Assembly (NCBI RefSeq): GCF_010183535.1
Contig: NC_071333.1
Span: forward strand, 9,484,587-9,548,586
Source of the DNA: Caenorhabditis remanei
Taxonomy: Eukaryota > Nematoda > Chromadorea > Rhabditida > Rhabditidae
DNA length: 64,000 bases
Direction of reading: 5' to 3'
Shown here: positions 1-13,568 of the stretch, piece after piece
Layout of the letters: the number at the start of each line of letters is the position of its first letter
How positions within the stretch are numbered: the first letter of the stretch is position 1
Translations under genes and position numbers: made by a program
The notes under the pieces: generated by a model
What the model saw: the letters and a program-made list of their open reading frames with translations, nothing else
What the model was told of the DNA's origin: nothing
The model's database searches: none

Positions 1-1111
1 AGAAAAGCCAGAATGCAAACAGGATGAACATTACCAAGAAGGTTAGTGCTGCACGTACAAAGTATAACCTTGGCATGTCAGCCATTGCTTTTCTCCAATA
101 AAGAACGCCAATTGCAATTACCAAAAATATTGTTTTGATTGCCATCAGGAACAGGAGACCTTCACAATCGACCTGCAATCCATCATTTTTTAATTCGCTT
201 CAATTGGTTTCCCAACTACTCACGTCACATTGAATTGCCGGCATGCTGAAGCCAAACTGTGGTGCGATAATTGGCAGCGAGGACATTATCGGAGCGCTGA
301 CCACCGATATAATGCATAGAAGTGACGAAGCCAGCAGCCAAACAAATCGAGTGCACCTGAAATTCAAATTTCAAGATATATAAAAGTCACAGAAATTAGA
401 AATTACCTTCGACCCATCACTCGTCCCATTGGTGCCTGGTAAATCATTTTTTCTTCCATCGTGTAAGAATCAGTTGTCATACCAGTGAGTACTGTAGTGT
501 TGTCTGCCCAATCTTCATTTGGTGGTGCAATTTTCTGACCCTGAAATTGACAATAAGAGGTTTATTTAGGATTTGAGTATTATTCGATAAGATAGTATGG
601 TCCTTAATAAAGAGTTCAAACATAACGTTTGAAAAACCGATAAGACAGCAGTTCACCCTACTTGCTCATACCAAGATAATAAGAGTTAGAGTAGTTCTTT
701 GTGTAAATGCAATAGATACAAAAAATCATTCAAAACTTTTGTACCACATTCCCACACTGGAGAATGACCACTAGCCGTAACTAATATTAAGCAAAAATGA
801 AGCAGTGCTGGTTTTCGTTTCAATTTTTTACAAAATTTTTCACTTTGACTCATCAATTTCAAAGTTATGGGAAACATTCCCAGATGTGAACAACGACAAT
901 AGTGCTTTGTTATAGTTGTCTTCATTTTGAAGCCTACAAAACTAAATATTCTCACCTCACTGGCGATTGCAGAAAATTTTGGAATGAAGGGTTCACCAAT
1001 TTCTGATTGTGCATATCTCGGTCTTAGCTGCTTTTTATGCCCTTCATATCGAAATCCTCCAACACAACTCCTCGTGTCCTTCGGTAGTTTCCTTTGATCG
1101 AGGTAGGACAT
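1..1111 (-). CDS. vang-1: Vang-like planar cell polarity membrane protein, 5' part of gene
   Basis: Van Gogh/Strabismus family four-pass membrane protein, a core planar-cell-polarity component at the plasma membrane. Exons read on the minus strand: 1111-956, 540-407, 356-224 and 172 to the window edge; the 3' end lies outside. The start ATG at 1111 sits just downstream of a TATTCAG trans-splice-type acceptor. A soluble N-terminal region is followed by a first membrane segment (WLLASSLLCIISVV), a short loop, a second segment ending in the family hallmark CEGLLFLMAIK, then ADMPRLYFVRAALTFL, which matches vertebrate VANGL (ADMPRVFVFRALLL). All four exons join in phase. The symbol rests on recognising the family; C. 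elegans has a single Vang gene. In C. elegans this family acts in neurite and cell polarity. Nothing looks broken in the visible part. Confidence 0.88.
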
Positions 1112-4100
1112 GTTGCACCTGAATATTTATAAAATATTAAAATAAGTCTCTTGGAATAAAATACGAATTACGAAATATAAGGACATAGTTAACATGAAAC
1201 GGAAAGGAAGTGGACTAAGATATTCAAGGGACCAAATGTATGAACGAATTGAGATATAAAACGAGCTTCTATGAGTCGGGTTGCGCACACGCCGTCATAA
1301 CATTTTCGTTCCACTACCCGAAGCACACACCCTAACCACAAGTAAACGATCCATCCACGATCAATGACAAACGAGCGGACAGAGGGAGACTGAGAAGACG
1401 GGGGGACCCGAAAAGAAAATAACCTCTAACACATTATGCATCGTCCTCTTCGTCTTCTTTGACTGCTTGCCCCAGACGTTGCCCATTCGGCCTGTGTGCG
1501 TATGAGTGGCGTGGTCAGAGGAGGGGTGAATGGGAGGATGGTGAGCGAGCGTGTGTAGCCTTCCGTTGTCTTCCATCGGTTAGACCACACCAGATGCGGG
1601 ACATTTTTCGAAAAACGGACCGGACTCCTAGAGCTGGGTCGGCTTTTCCCAATGGTCGTCAATTACACCACGACACTCATTGCTGATTTCAAAGAGCGTA
1701 TCTGGGTATGTACCAAGAGAAAAGAAATGAATGACGTCCATTCTGGTGTATATAGAAACACCGATTGGATATATTGCCCAACTTAAAAAGTGGTCAAATG
1801 GCAAAATGTAAAAACATAAAAAGTCGGAAAAACAGATAATAAATTCAAATGTGTTAACGTAAAGAAAGAAAGTCGGCGGAGAAAGAGAACCCAGAAAAAC
1901 AATAAAATTAGCATTAATCCGTTAAGAAACCAAGAGGGATAAGTGGAAATAAGACGGCACAATGACGAAGATGAGTGGGTGCAAATGGTGAGAGGTGGAG
2001 GTAAGCGCAAACCACACACAAAAATACTTCGCCAAATATCGGTTGTGGTGGGAAAATGGTGGAACGGTAGTCTCCATAGAGCGAGGTTGCAACAGTCTCG
2101 CCATAGGCAGGTAGGATCAGATGGTCCATAATCAATATTTGTTGTCTAATTATTTGGGGGTCACACGTAACATACTTTCTACAGTAACACCAGTGTGGGA
2201 TTGAATTGTTTTTAGAATGAACCATAAAGTTAATTGCAATTAGAAAAATGGGATATTTTCTAATTTTTAAGCTTAAAATAGTTCGGAGTTATTGAAATAC
2301 AGATATCGGTATTACAATTGGCTGGTAAGCGGAGCTAGAATTTATAAACCGAAGTTTATGACTTTCACAACAAACATTTCAAACATCAAAAAAAATTGCA
2401 TTTCAGTATTCGATTTCATCGAAATGCCAAACTAAATGACACCGACACCGTGAGAATTGATTACGTGAAGCGGGAGGCAAATAATTTAAATAAAACATTC
2501 GGTGGGCCAAACTAATCGGAGCATGGAGGTGAATATTGAGCAAGTTGGAGGCCATGAACAGGTCATTCATTTACTAAAAAAGTACGGTAGCCCATGTGAA
2601 TGAAAAAACGGAAACTTATTGTTCTCACGACCTTTGTTGCACACAAATACCGTCTACAGTTGCATAAGGTAGTGCATGCGGCATTCAAATTAATGTCATG
2701 CGTGTTTTATTTTTAGTGAACACAGTTATTTAGGTTGGTCCCAGGGACCGTCCTATTTTATCGGAGGTCTAATGATAATTACTGCCGGAGAAAATTGTGA
2801 TAAAGATAAAGTTTAAAGTTACGACCAATTCAGAAGAAAACAGAAGAATTGTATAATTTGAGATAAAATCTCCAAAGCGCCGATTGAAAAGGTGGTTGAA
2901 AACAGTGTTTGAAAAAAATACAGTCATTTTTCTACGGAAGAAAAACATGACCTCGTTCTATTCATCGATCAAGATTTAGATTTAGAGCTAGTACGTATAA
3001 AGATATGAAATATAAAAAATGAAGAATTGGAAAGGCTTAATAGTGCTTCTATGAATCACGATCTCAGAAAGCTGTGGTGACCCCCGGCGGCCCCAGCTAA
3101 CACCTGCCATTCATTTTACGGCTTGTCTGACCTCACAATGTCCTTTTAATTCTTTTCCTCAAAAAAATCGTTACACTTTTATGGATCTATTCTTTCGGTT
3201 GTGTGTTCCCTTTAAGTTTTTATTTCATACCAAACCAGTTCTCAAAAAGAAGGTCGGGAAAAATGTGTTGTTCAGTAAGCTAGTACCACCATGATGTCAA
3301 TTGTTTTCTTCCTTTATTAGGGCAATGGCATCTTTTTAAATGGTATCCCAAGAAATTTCTCGAAGTTGTGTTCTGTTTGATGTTCTAAGTTAACGTCTTC
3401 AGGCAATGACAACAATTTTGTATTTCGAAATGGTCCATTTCACTTAAAACAAGTACTTCTATTGCCATTGTTAACATTCCTGACTGATTTCCTGACGCAA
3501 TTTGCATTTTCCTGTTCCCGATTCTTACGTCCCGCATTTTTCTATTTTTCCGTGAACCACACCCTTGATCCCTTCCATATCAGTTAGTGTCTTCTCAGTA
3601 AAACCAATATATTGCAACAATTTGCGGTTTCATCCTTTATCCGAGCAATCCATCACTTTGTAGAAGGTCATATCATCAGTAGATCACGGAGGCGGGGACC
3701 ATCGGAGATATAGTCGAGATAAATTGCAGTAACCTAGGTCATCAAGCCTACTCCGCCTGAAGAGGTGGATGAAGAATAGAGGGGGACGGATAGAAGAAAG
3801 CGAGGGGTCATATCTGATGACCTTGTATGTTTTAGGCATCCGTGCGTACTGTCCAGCCATCGGTGAGACGAAGAAGATGAAGAAGAATGCGATCTTGCTA
3901 CCGGCCGCGTACGGTCCGATATTGCGAGTGTGCGAGAGAGGTAGAGAGGTATGGTATGAGCGGTAGAATAGATAGAGAGCGCCGCTGACCCCGCCCCAGT
4001 CCTTCCGCGCGTTGCGGACTGTGCGTATGGGTGTTGTTCGTTTGAGTAGACCTCCTATACCTGATGCCCTGTTTTTCATTTGTGCCAAGAACTTATCAGT

Positions 4101-4128
4101 CATTCCTCACTTTTTTTCAGGACCCACG
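1112..4128. other. Intergenic region between divergent vang-1 and claudin-like genes
   Basis: About 3 kb separating two divergently transcribed genes. It should carry the promoters of both, but I could not pick out a defined regulatory motif. Short open frames on both strands are low complexity and have no matching splice structure. A TTTTTTTCAG acceptor ends at 4120, immediately before the claudin-like start. Confidence 0.5.
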
Positions 4129-7100
4129 ATGCTAATTTCATCACCGTTATACCTCTCGACAGCCGCCGTCTTTTCGATAGTGGGGCTATCATTTGTGGTC
4201 TTTGCCGTAGTCACTGACAACTGGATTGAAGTTCAGGTAGATATTTATCAAATTGGATAATGTGGAACTATTTGAAATTACATTTTTATGTGGCCAAATA
4301 ACAAAATGTTCATGATAAGCAGAGTTAATACTGTTTGCTAATCTGTTTTAATCATTGTTTTGATTTTTGGCATTTATGAAATAAATGCCTGCTCAGTTTC
4401 AATCTAGTAGATTTTTCGATTAAACTGGTTTATCTATGAATTCAGTCTTGTAGCCATCTCTCGGATAATATTCCGTCAATTTCGAAATCGATGAATTCAG
4501 GAGGCAGTTTCTTCAATAGACGTTTTTAATTAGGTCTTTCAAAAATCATATTTTTTCGATTCATTCATAGGCATTAACAACAGTAGAATAAAATACTCAG
4601 AATGAAGTAGTTTTACAAATTTGATTAAAATTCATTTTTTGATCTATTTTTTTTGAATATCTTCCATTGTTCGCTAATTTGGTTCTTTGAAACAGTTGGG
4701 ATAAATTTCATTTTCCATTCTCATACAGTTACTGTGATTGACAGTTGTCTATATTTTTTTCAGTTTCCATTTTCTTCTTCCTCAAATTCCTGTTCTGTAA
4801 CTTTCAATCATTTCGTCATTTTTTTGTCCGTTAAATTGGAATTCAACAATTCAACGTCTTTTTTCTTTCCTTTTCGGATTGTCTGTTTTCAATTCGCTTT
4901 TTGACAAACAGACAACACTTTCCCTTTTTCGCGCATCTCGAAACCGCGGTTACATCACAAAAACTTCAATTCACACTTCAGAAACAAAAACAAAAAAAAG
5001 AAGCTAAGCTCTTCTCATTTTTGCTCCTCTTCACTTCTCTTCCCGATTTTGTCCTGTTCGCATCTGCCGCCCCACTATCTATCCCATCCTCAATACTTTT
5101 ATTTGTTGACAACACAACACCGGTGCGATGCTCGAGAGCTTCAAAAGGGAAACCGGCTTGGCGGGGTCCTTGCACACGAAATAGTGATGGTTCTGAGAGG
5201 AGACGGATTGTATTGCCATCCAAGGCAGTAACCCTTTTTGGTCTCTTTGCTCTCTTCTTATTTCCTTGATTGGTCATCTTCCTCCTTACCTCCCATTAAG
5301 GAAGGTTGAGGGAAGGCGAGGGCAAAGGCATTTTGAAGAAGGACAAGGTCAGAAACGCACATCGCAAAAGAATAGGGCAAGTAACAATAAAATGGCTGCT
5401 ACCGCCAGGATATACAACAGGAAGACGTTTTTTGTCTCCTGCCGACTGTGTGACTTTGAGGACTTTGAGGACTTTAGAATGGTTGAACCGAACTACATCA
5501 AATCGTTTGTGTCCGTATTAGAAATTAAGTATTAGGGAACGGAACATGATTCATGCGACGGATGTAACATGATTGGAAGAACATCATTTAGAACATTTCT
5601 GTTTTACGATCTAATCGTTATTACAGGTGAATCGGAGAGAAATCCTCAATTCGTTCAAACGAGAGCCTGAATTGGGATTGCGTCTACAGAATGCATTGGG
5701 ACACAACATTATCTACTTCTCCCGCAACTTTGGTCTTTTCAATCTCTGCTTCCCTGATACCGTTCCACAAGGTTTGCTTTTGCCATTGCTGTTAGTCGTT
5801 AGCCTTGGATAATCCTATGTATACGACAAAAGAAGTTTCTCAAAAAAGTGCTAATCGTCTTTGGCGACCTTACCAGTCATGTCGTACCAAAACAAGTGAA
5901 TGAAGTGCCTTTGTGTGTGTGTGTGGGTTGACTCAATTTTGTTACCAGTTACTTGTTGCTAGAAAACAACCAAGGTCAAAACCAATAAAATTGATTGTCG
6001 AAGGCGAAGGTGTCACGAATTGGCAAGAATTAGAATAGAAGTAGTGAATTGAGAGATCAAAAATCTTTTTTTTACAGATATCGGAAGCTTCATCAAGGCT
6101 GGATCAATCTGCATATGGAATAATGATTTCATGGTTCCTGAATCCAAAAAGGAACATTTCTCGAATAACGAAATCTACCGTCATTATGCCGCTAAGGCCA
6201 CCATCGTCGGTTACCTCATTGGTAATTTCTTTTCAATACATATATTAGAATAGTTGGGCATCTAGTGCAAATCTTCTAGTATTATCCTATCAAGAAACAC
6301 ATTTGGGCAACGCATTAGTCATCGATTATATCCTCTTATTAGCTTTTTGTTGTAAATATCAGAATAACCTGTACAATAGAGTACAACGAGGTGTCACGAT
6401 CCGAGTTGACCAAATATTGACATTAATACACATTTTGATTTGTTCAGGTATTGTTTTCGTCGTGTTGAGCTTCATTATGGGACTCATTGGATGCTGGAAC
6501 AGATCGAAAAAGTTCATCATGGGCACAGGAATTCTTATGATCTTGGCAGGTATTGAAACCCTCAATTGATCTTTTGATCTGAATAATGGAACTTTGTTTC
6601 AGCACTTTCCATGTCGATCGCTATGCTTCTCTGGCATTACGTTGCTTACAGTGAGAGATACACTCTTAATGTTGAACCATACTACCAATCTTGGGAGCCA
6701 GTAAGTAGTTTTTCATACTCTGAAAAATAGCACGACCAAATGTTGTTCTTATTGAAAACATAAGTGTGGTTCAAATCCAAAACACTTGAAACTTTCTGGT
6801 CGCATCACGCAATAATTTTCGAATTGTCTTGTTTGATTCACTTTTCTTGCGAAATATGAAAAAAACGGGGGAAAATTACGTAGGCATGCCATCCAGGACA
6901 CGATGAGCGTAGAATCACTTGAGTATGTGGATGTTTACAATGCAGGATGGACTCTCTTTTTCGCATCATGTCGACACTTCTATCAAGTGTTGGAAAGATG
7001 AGTGAAAGTCCGGACACAATCATCTGGCTACTTTTTCGAATTTCAATTTTTGAAAGGGAACAGCGAGAAAGTTGAGAGATATGAAATGGTCTAGGAATTT

Positions 7101-8373
7101 TGAGACATGATATGAGGAAGGCGCTGCATTGAAATCATAATTTCGAGTAATAGAGAAAATTCTAGACCTTCTGAATCACAAGTGTTTCACTACTTGATGC
7201 CATTCAGCTGAACCAATGACTAGTTAACTGCGAGCAAGAAGCTTGGCAGGCTTTAATTTTTCACATCAAATTCTGAAAAGAAATTAGCAAATAATAAGTA
7301 TAAAACTTATTTTTATGTTGAATTCCACACAGTGTTGGAACACGTTTTTCTGTTGAAATACTGAACTGACGATAGCTCTCATCATATGAAAGTGCACATT
7401 CTGATATTTAAACTTAAGGATTTTATTTTCTTCGACTATAATCATCATCTAAATTTTCAGGTTCTCAAATTGACATCTCGCCACAACTACGGATGGTCAT
7501 ACATTGTCTCATGGATCGGAATTGGCAGCATCGTTCTTGCCAGTATCTTCTTTTTCTTCGCATATTTGGCAGTAAAGGTAATAATATACCGGTGGCAAAT
7601 ATTCGGCAACAAAGAATGCCTTATCTATCTCGGATGCATCTTTCGGTTTCTATGGAATGTTCGGAATACCCTTCTGTATAAAACTGTTGTCCTTGAATTT
7701 CTCGCGGAGGTAGTGACGACTACAATCCGTTTTTGCTTATTTATAACTGTTTGTGGCGAATTATTACGAATTTCCGAAAACAGACGCTTTGTCGTAAGCA
7801 TCAGGGGGCATCATGCATGACTATGAAATCTTTTGACAATCTATAGTGCGGAAACATAGTTCAGAATTGTTGTGAAGATTTTTGTGACGATATAGATTTA
7901 TTTGTCGCAAGTAGCAAAACTGTCAAGAAGATTATCCTATTTGGGAAAGGGAGAAAAAAGAAACAATTCTTAATTATCAAACAACATCTTTGTTTGTTGG
8001 TATTTCAATCTGCGGTTGTATCATCAATTAGAATCGACAAAATAGTAAATGTACCTCCGCCAGGCACTAGATATTTGTTAATTCGTTGCAAAATTGGGTC
8101 ATCCTCATCGGAATAGGCCTTTGAAGATTGAGAAAATTGTTATGGGGTGGTTTCAAAGAAAATGAATAATAACCTACACGATAATTTCAGAAAGAGGAAG
8201 AGAATGCTTTGACAGCTAAACACGGCGCCTACATGATGCCAAACTACTACGACAAGGGAGCTGGAGCCATTGTACCATACAACTACAACACATATGCTGG
8301 TTACGGAAACTACCCATATTACAATCAGTACAATACCGCTGGCTACTACGGATATATGACATATGGACGCTAA
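4129..8373 (+). CDS. Claudin-like (PMP22/EMP/claudin superfamily) four-TM protein
   Basis: Predicted 298-residue membrane protein from seven in-phase exons: 4129-4236, 5627-5771, 6078-6221, 6448-6549, 6603-6700, 7461-7577, 8191-8373. It has four hydrophobic segments: residues about 8-30, then the run beginning GIVFVVLSFIMGLIGCW, then ALSMSIAMLLWHYVAY, then the run beginning IVSWIGIGSIVLASIF. The first extracellular loop has the claudin-type pattern of a Trp (DNW), a GLFNLC element resembling GLW-x2-C, and a second Cys (SICIW). The cytoplasmic tail is Tyr/Asn/Gly-rich (YNTYAGYGNYPYYNQY) and ends MTYGR. The ATG lies 8 nt after a TTTTTTTCAG site, suggesting trans-splicing. Such proteins act in junctions, channel regulation or signalling; which nematode paralogue this is cannot be settled here. 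Intron 1 is unusually long at 1.39 kb. Confidence 0.82.
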
Positions 8374-9664
8374 AGAGTGTTCTTCACTATGCAAAGAAGC
8401 TCTTTAAGTTCCAAAACTTTTAAATTGTACTCAAGAAACGACGAGGTCCACAGAAATATAATCAACACAAGAATTTGCATTTCACTTCTCATTACTTATT
8501 TCTTTGAAAATTTCAAGTTAATTTCCTATTCTCTATTTTCCCTTGCCAACCTAAAATTGTTGCCGTGTTTTCTCACAGTTGTCACACAGTTCCCCCCATC
8601 ATTACTTAAATCGCTCCTCTCAAACATCATAGTGTCTTATTCCCTTCCAGATTCTTTTTGTTCCGCTGGCATTTCATATTGCTCTCATTCTTCTTTTGTC
8701 TTCTGCCCACCATCACCTTCTCTACTGCCGTCAGTAAAACTTTCTAGTTTGAAAATCACGAGTATGAGTGGAAGATACCCCCAATGGTGCTCTCATTCCC
8801 ACTTGTTCTTTTTTCACAACGCCATCTTCCTTTTTGTTCAGTTTGCCAGCAACAAATGAATTGAAACAAAGTTTAAGATATCATCGATACTCGTTTATGC
8901 ACACACCTCAGTTCACCTAATTCATTTTGTTTTGTCATATTTTGAATGTTGTGAATAACAGTTCATATCAACAAAAAGCTTAATAATAATTCATTTACTT
9001 CAATAAATGTTTATATACTGAATTGTTGTGATTTGACAATGAGGAATAAAACATACACAAAACAAAGTAGGTTTACTGAACTTTCACTCTGATCACCTTA
9101 CCAACAGAGCACTAAAAGTGTTTTTGATAAAGTTTTTAAGTTTTTAAAATCCAAGTTTGCAGGATGCATATCTTTTTTACGGCCCTTATATCGAAGGTAG
9201 TAGGTTTCAATTTCAATGCGCATCTCTAGCATTTTTATCACAAAAAAATGAAGAATTTTTCAACATCTCATTACCGGTTGTTAGTACCGATCTGTGTGTC
9301 AGTAAGTTGCTTAACCTCCGCTCGCCATTGTGTTTACCCTCTCGTTTGCGTTCACGATGTGTCGCAGTGTTTCTTGGCAAACTCTCGACTTCTTTCCGCT
9401 CACCGGTAGGGGAAGACGCTTGCAGAAGAAGGAAATCTCGCAGAAACAGCAGCGGCAGCCCAGCGAGTCTTCAAGCCTTCATCGGACGTACTGTTTGCTT
9501 TCAACTGGCACACCACCACACACACACATCGCGCCCCGCAGCAGCATTCACTACAAACCTCGCCTGATTGCTAACCACCACTTAGCCTTCCCCCTTCCTC
9601 ACTCAAACTTGACTCGACACATTTGGCTCCCCCTCATGTTCATCGGTAAAAAGATTGAGTAATA
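8374..9664. other. 3' region of claudin-like gene and upstream region of GBD/FH3 gene
   Basis: AT-rich spacer. AATAAA-type poly(A) signals for the upstream gene occur at about 9002 and 9045. The stretch 9300-9660 is less AT-rich and probably holds the promoter or 5' leader of the next gene; its open frames overlap each other and lack splice support. Confidence 0.4.
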
Positions 9665-12600
9665 ATGGATCGTAATGTCAACTCGCCACGTTTACTGGCC
9701 GACCAACTACGGAGGTTTATTCAGAATCCTGATTCGACTCCATCAGGTAAATATTGAAAACACGATTGGCATGCAATTAATAATCCTCAATTCTTTATAG
9801 AGTACGTTTCAGGGAGCGGAATTTCTTTATCTGATGCAGGTTTTGTATTATTATCTCTAAAAGACCAAATACTTGCAGACTCAATAAAGTAAGTCGATTA
9901 ACTATTTTATTTTAAAAACAAAAGCGTTCTGAAGAATTTTCAAAACCATTGGAAAAATTGAGGAACATATTCCGATTTCTAGAATTTTCAGTTTTGTTTA
10001 TCTGTTTGAAAGTCTCTTTGAAAATCAGAGAAATTCTTTAATTTTTTATAGTTTTCTGAATAATTAGTCATTTTTCTACGTGCCTGTTTTTTGAATTTGT
10101 ACAATAATTATAATGGATGTTCAACAAACGGACATTTTTAAACATATCGTCTGAAAAATCAAGCTCTTTCCGAAATATTTTAATGAACCTGAAACGCACT
10201 GATAACTATAGTTTTCTTTCAAAAACTCAGAGCCAGTTTTAATGACACACATTACCCATCTTTTTTTTGTTTCAAAAGAAGAATTCATTCAATTCCTCTG
10301 TAACTTCCCGCATAACTTTGTGCACCCTCTTGGCCATTATTTAACTCCGACTGAGAAGTAAATACAACAATGACCGGTTCTAGAAACGTTGCCCTCCCGT
10401 TTTGCCTACCACACTGATAGCTGACTGAGCCACAATATTTGCTCCTGTCTGACGTGTGCTTCCGACATGACATTGGAATCTTTTTGTTTCCAGGGCTCAA
10501 CACTTCTCTCATGAGTTTGTATCAAAACCAATAAATGGAATCGAACTTCTTGGCAAAGTGGTTATTGTACTTCAAGGAATTGTTAACAGTGTTGAAGGTT
10601 CCGGATCAAAAATATCATATCTGTTGAATAGAAATTCCACAAATGCTAATCGCAAGAGAAAAGCAGCAGTTGCCGAAGCGGACTGTATTGAAAGTATCAA
10701 ACTTTTATTGGAGAAATCTGTAAGTAGAGAAGGGTGGTGACCATGGCGTTCAACTAACGTTTTCACTTTGCATAGGAATCATCATGGAAGTCATTTCTCG
10801 AAACTTCAACTGGATTGGATGCCATAATGTATTCTATTCATTCGCCACAGCTGGACTCCAAATGTTACTCATTGGAGGTTGCCTATTTGTTGTTTGACAA
10901 ATGAAAATATAGTTTTCTTTAGATTCTCCTTCTCCTACTTGAACAACCACAGGGATTCGTGATTCTTCTAAGGGCATTGACTGTTTTAGCAGCAAGAAAT
11001 CGGGATTATCTAAGGTTTTCCATTTTTGTAGCACAATTGAAACATGGACTGCATACAAAAAAGTTACACATACAGGTAAACATTGCGACAGACGAATACA
11101 TTTGAGTGATGACCTACGATTTCAGATTCTTGTTGCCCGACTTTTCAACAAGTTGATCGCAAGTGCTCCAACGCCTGTTCACAGAGCGTTGGTCAAATCG
11201 GAAGTTTCATTAGCTCAGTATAATCCCGACTTTGTGGAGAAAGTAGGCTAACTACTGTTATGTGTTCTCCTCTTTTAAACACATTTTGTTCCAGCTCATT
11301 GGCTACCCGAATTCCTCTTATGGCGGAATGGACACATTGATAGATGAATTGAACGCATGGAAGTCATTGAACCAATACGTTGGGGGATCTGGGAGTGTTG
11401 AACACAACCATATTTATGGAACGTCGGAAGTTGATGGAAGTAGTATATCTGAAAGGAGTCGAAGGCATACCCCAAGTTCTAAGATGGTGGTAAGAGTTCT
11501 ATTTGATTTAAAGAAAATTGCCATAATAAATATTAGTTTTGGTTGACAAAAATATTAATTTTTTAAATAAGCGATATAATTTTTACAGCCTATCACATCT
11601 GTGGCCAAGAATGTTGAACGACAAAGATTCCGGAAGCAAGGTGCCGGTTCTGGTGGACGAGCGGCGGGAAGTAACTATTACTTTGAAGGAGGTGCTGGTC
11701 CACGCTTGACTTATGACAGAAGATCGCAAACACTATCACATGGTTCATATGCTGGTGAGAAAAAGAAGTAATGTAATGCGACTTACCGAAACTTTTCTTA
11801 AGAACCATCCTCTCCACTTCCACCATCGAGAATCGGATATGCGACTGAACGGAGAGAACCGTTTGGTGCTATGCGAAGAGCAAAGAGTGAGAGTGCAATG
11901 GTTTTCAGAGAAAAGTATGTGAAAGTACATTTTGAAAATTAGAATGACGTTCATTTTCAGCAGAGAAGAGTTTGAAAATGATTCTCCAGAGATGGCGCCA
12001 AGAGGACTGAAGAGATTTGGAAATAACAGTCAGAAAGAACAAGTTCACTACCACCCGATCCAGCAAGTCAAGACTTTATCCAGAAGTGTGCATGACTTGG
12101 CAATTCGAGATGATGACCCAGGAACTTTACTCCGTCCGGTTTCCGCAAGACCACCGTCATCTGCATCTAGGACACCATATCGAGCGGTTTCTCCGACACC
12201 AGTGTCTCCAATAATCAAACAAGATTCTGAAATTCCATCGAGGAGGTTATCGAGTGCATTGTCACCAAGGGCGAGGTTTGCAGATCCACCAATAGTAGAA
12301 GCACAACATCCACATGCTGGATTCTCGTACTTGTTCCCACAACAACCTGTTGTCAGCTCGGTTTACAACAAGAAAATCACTTCGCCAGAACCAAGGGATC
12401 CATCTGTAAGCTCATTTTCAAAATATCCTCAAAGCAACCACCAACTTTTACAGTCTTCTACTCTCAACCGCCCGGTATCTGCTCCGCTCTATGCGACAGC
12501 TGGAAATCATGAAGGAACAAGCAGACCTTTGTCTCCGCTGGAAATCCAGAACTCCATGTCGGGAACTCAACAAGATTTCGATATGCCGGTTGCCTACAGT

Positions 12601-12972
12601 AATGAAAATGGTCAAGTCGTGTATGTCCCTATCAACATTGAAGGTGGTATGGGTGCTGGTCCGAGAAGGATGAGCAAGAATTCTAAGTAAGAGATACTGA
12701 ACTTACGGAGTGTATTATTAATAGAAATTATTTTAGATACGACTATACACCCAATGACTCCAGAAGCAATAGCAGGGCGAAACTCCGGAGTCCAAGCATT
12801 AACGGTACAATTGATATTTACCATTTAGTTCATTTCTATAAACTAGATCTCAAATATAGTTTTTGCAGGAGAAGATGTCCGCAACGCCCTAAGCCAGTTT
12901 GACTACCTTTATGATTACGAAGCCGACCAAAATCCCCAACAAAAAACTCGCGAAGCTACTTATCATCTATGA
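9665..12972 (+). CDS. Formin-type GBD/FH3 armadillo-domain protein without FH2 domain
   Basis: Predicted 683-residue protein. Exons: 9665-9746, 9801-9839, 9879-9888, 10494-10719, 10776-10877, 10923-11075, 11126-11242, 11295-11489, 11589-11754, 11803-11914, 11961-12405, 12454-12686, 12737-12804, 12869-12972; all phases agree. Residues about 45-300 form a helical repeat region resembling the GTPase-binding/FH3 module of diaphanous-type formins, for example ADCIESIKLLLEKS, the stretch starting LEILLLLLEQPQGFVILL, and LHIQILVARLFNKLIA. The rest is disordered, Ser/Pro/Arg-rich, with many RPxS and SPxP motifs and no FH1 poly-proline or FH2 actin-assembly domain. It may be a regulatory or scaffold protein that binds Rho-type GTPases; that is inference. 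The second and third exons are very short, and skipping exon 2 also keeps frame. The intron at 12406-12453 is 48 nt with no stop, so retention would also be in frame. Confidence 0.72.
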
Positions 12973-13568
12973 AATTAATTTTTTATTGTCATAATTTGCA
13001 TGAAATTCTTTCCATAACTATTTGAAAACTTAACTGTGAAAACAAAATGCTCAATTATAGGATATTGACAAGGTAGACGTTTTACATTTTGCTCTAATGT
13101 ATATTTTTGAATGAAGATAAATGATCATGTATTTTCTTCAAATGTTTCTTCTTTCTCCTTTTCATTTCTTCTTCCTTCTAATTTTGTTTGTACGGGTAAA
13201 CTTCTAACAACTTGATTTGAGAGACATCAATGGGATAACCCTGAATCGATTTCGTGCAAGCGGACAAACAAGGCCATTGGAATTAGAAGACGCAGATTTG
13301 TCGCGTCGTCAACAATTCCCTCTTATCAAACAGTATCATGACCCCAGTCTGATTAATTAGGGCAACATTGTGGTAACATTTTTTATCTTGGATAGTTTAG
13401 ACATTTGAAAACAATTGGCAGCATTGGTGAACATGAGAATTAGAAGGAAATGAGGAAAATTATAGTCAGTCAGTATAAATCATCAAAATCACAGAAAGAA
13501 AAAGAACACAATTGAAACCTAGACGACTAATAAAGGCATCAATAATTGTCAAGGTTCGAAAAAATTGT
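12973..13568. other. Convergent 3' intergenic region
   Basis: Separates the 3' ends of two convergent genes. It contains AT-rich 3' UTR-like sequence; I see no other gene or RNA. Confidence 0.4.

Noticed and set aside
686..1111. 141-codon continuous frame at the vang-1 start
   Set aside because: It reads through the first intron. Splicing at 956 to 540 gives the Vang-family sequence.
4653..5535. Overlapping frames within the first intron of the claudin-like gene
   Set aside because: Low-complexity Phe/Ser-rich sequence on both strands with no splice support, bounded by a good donor and acceptor.
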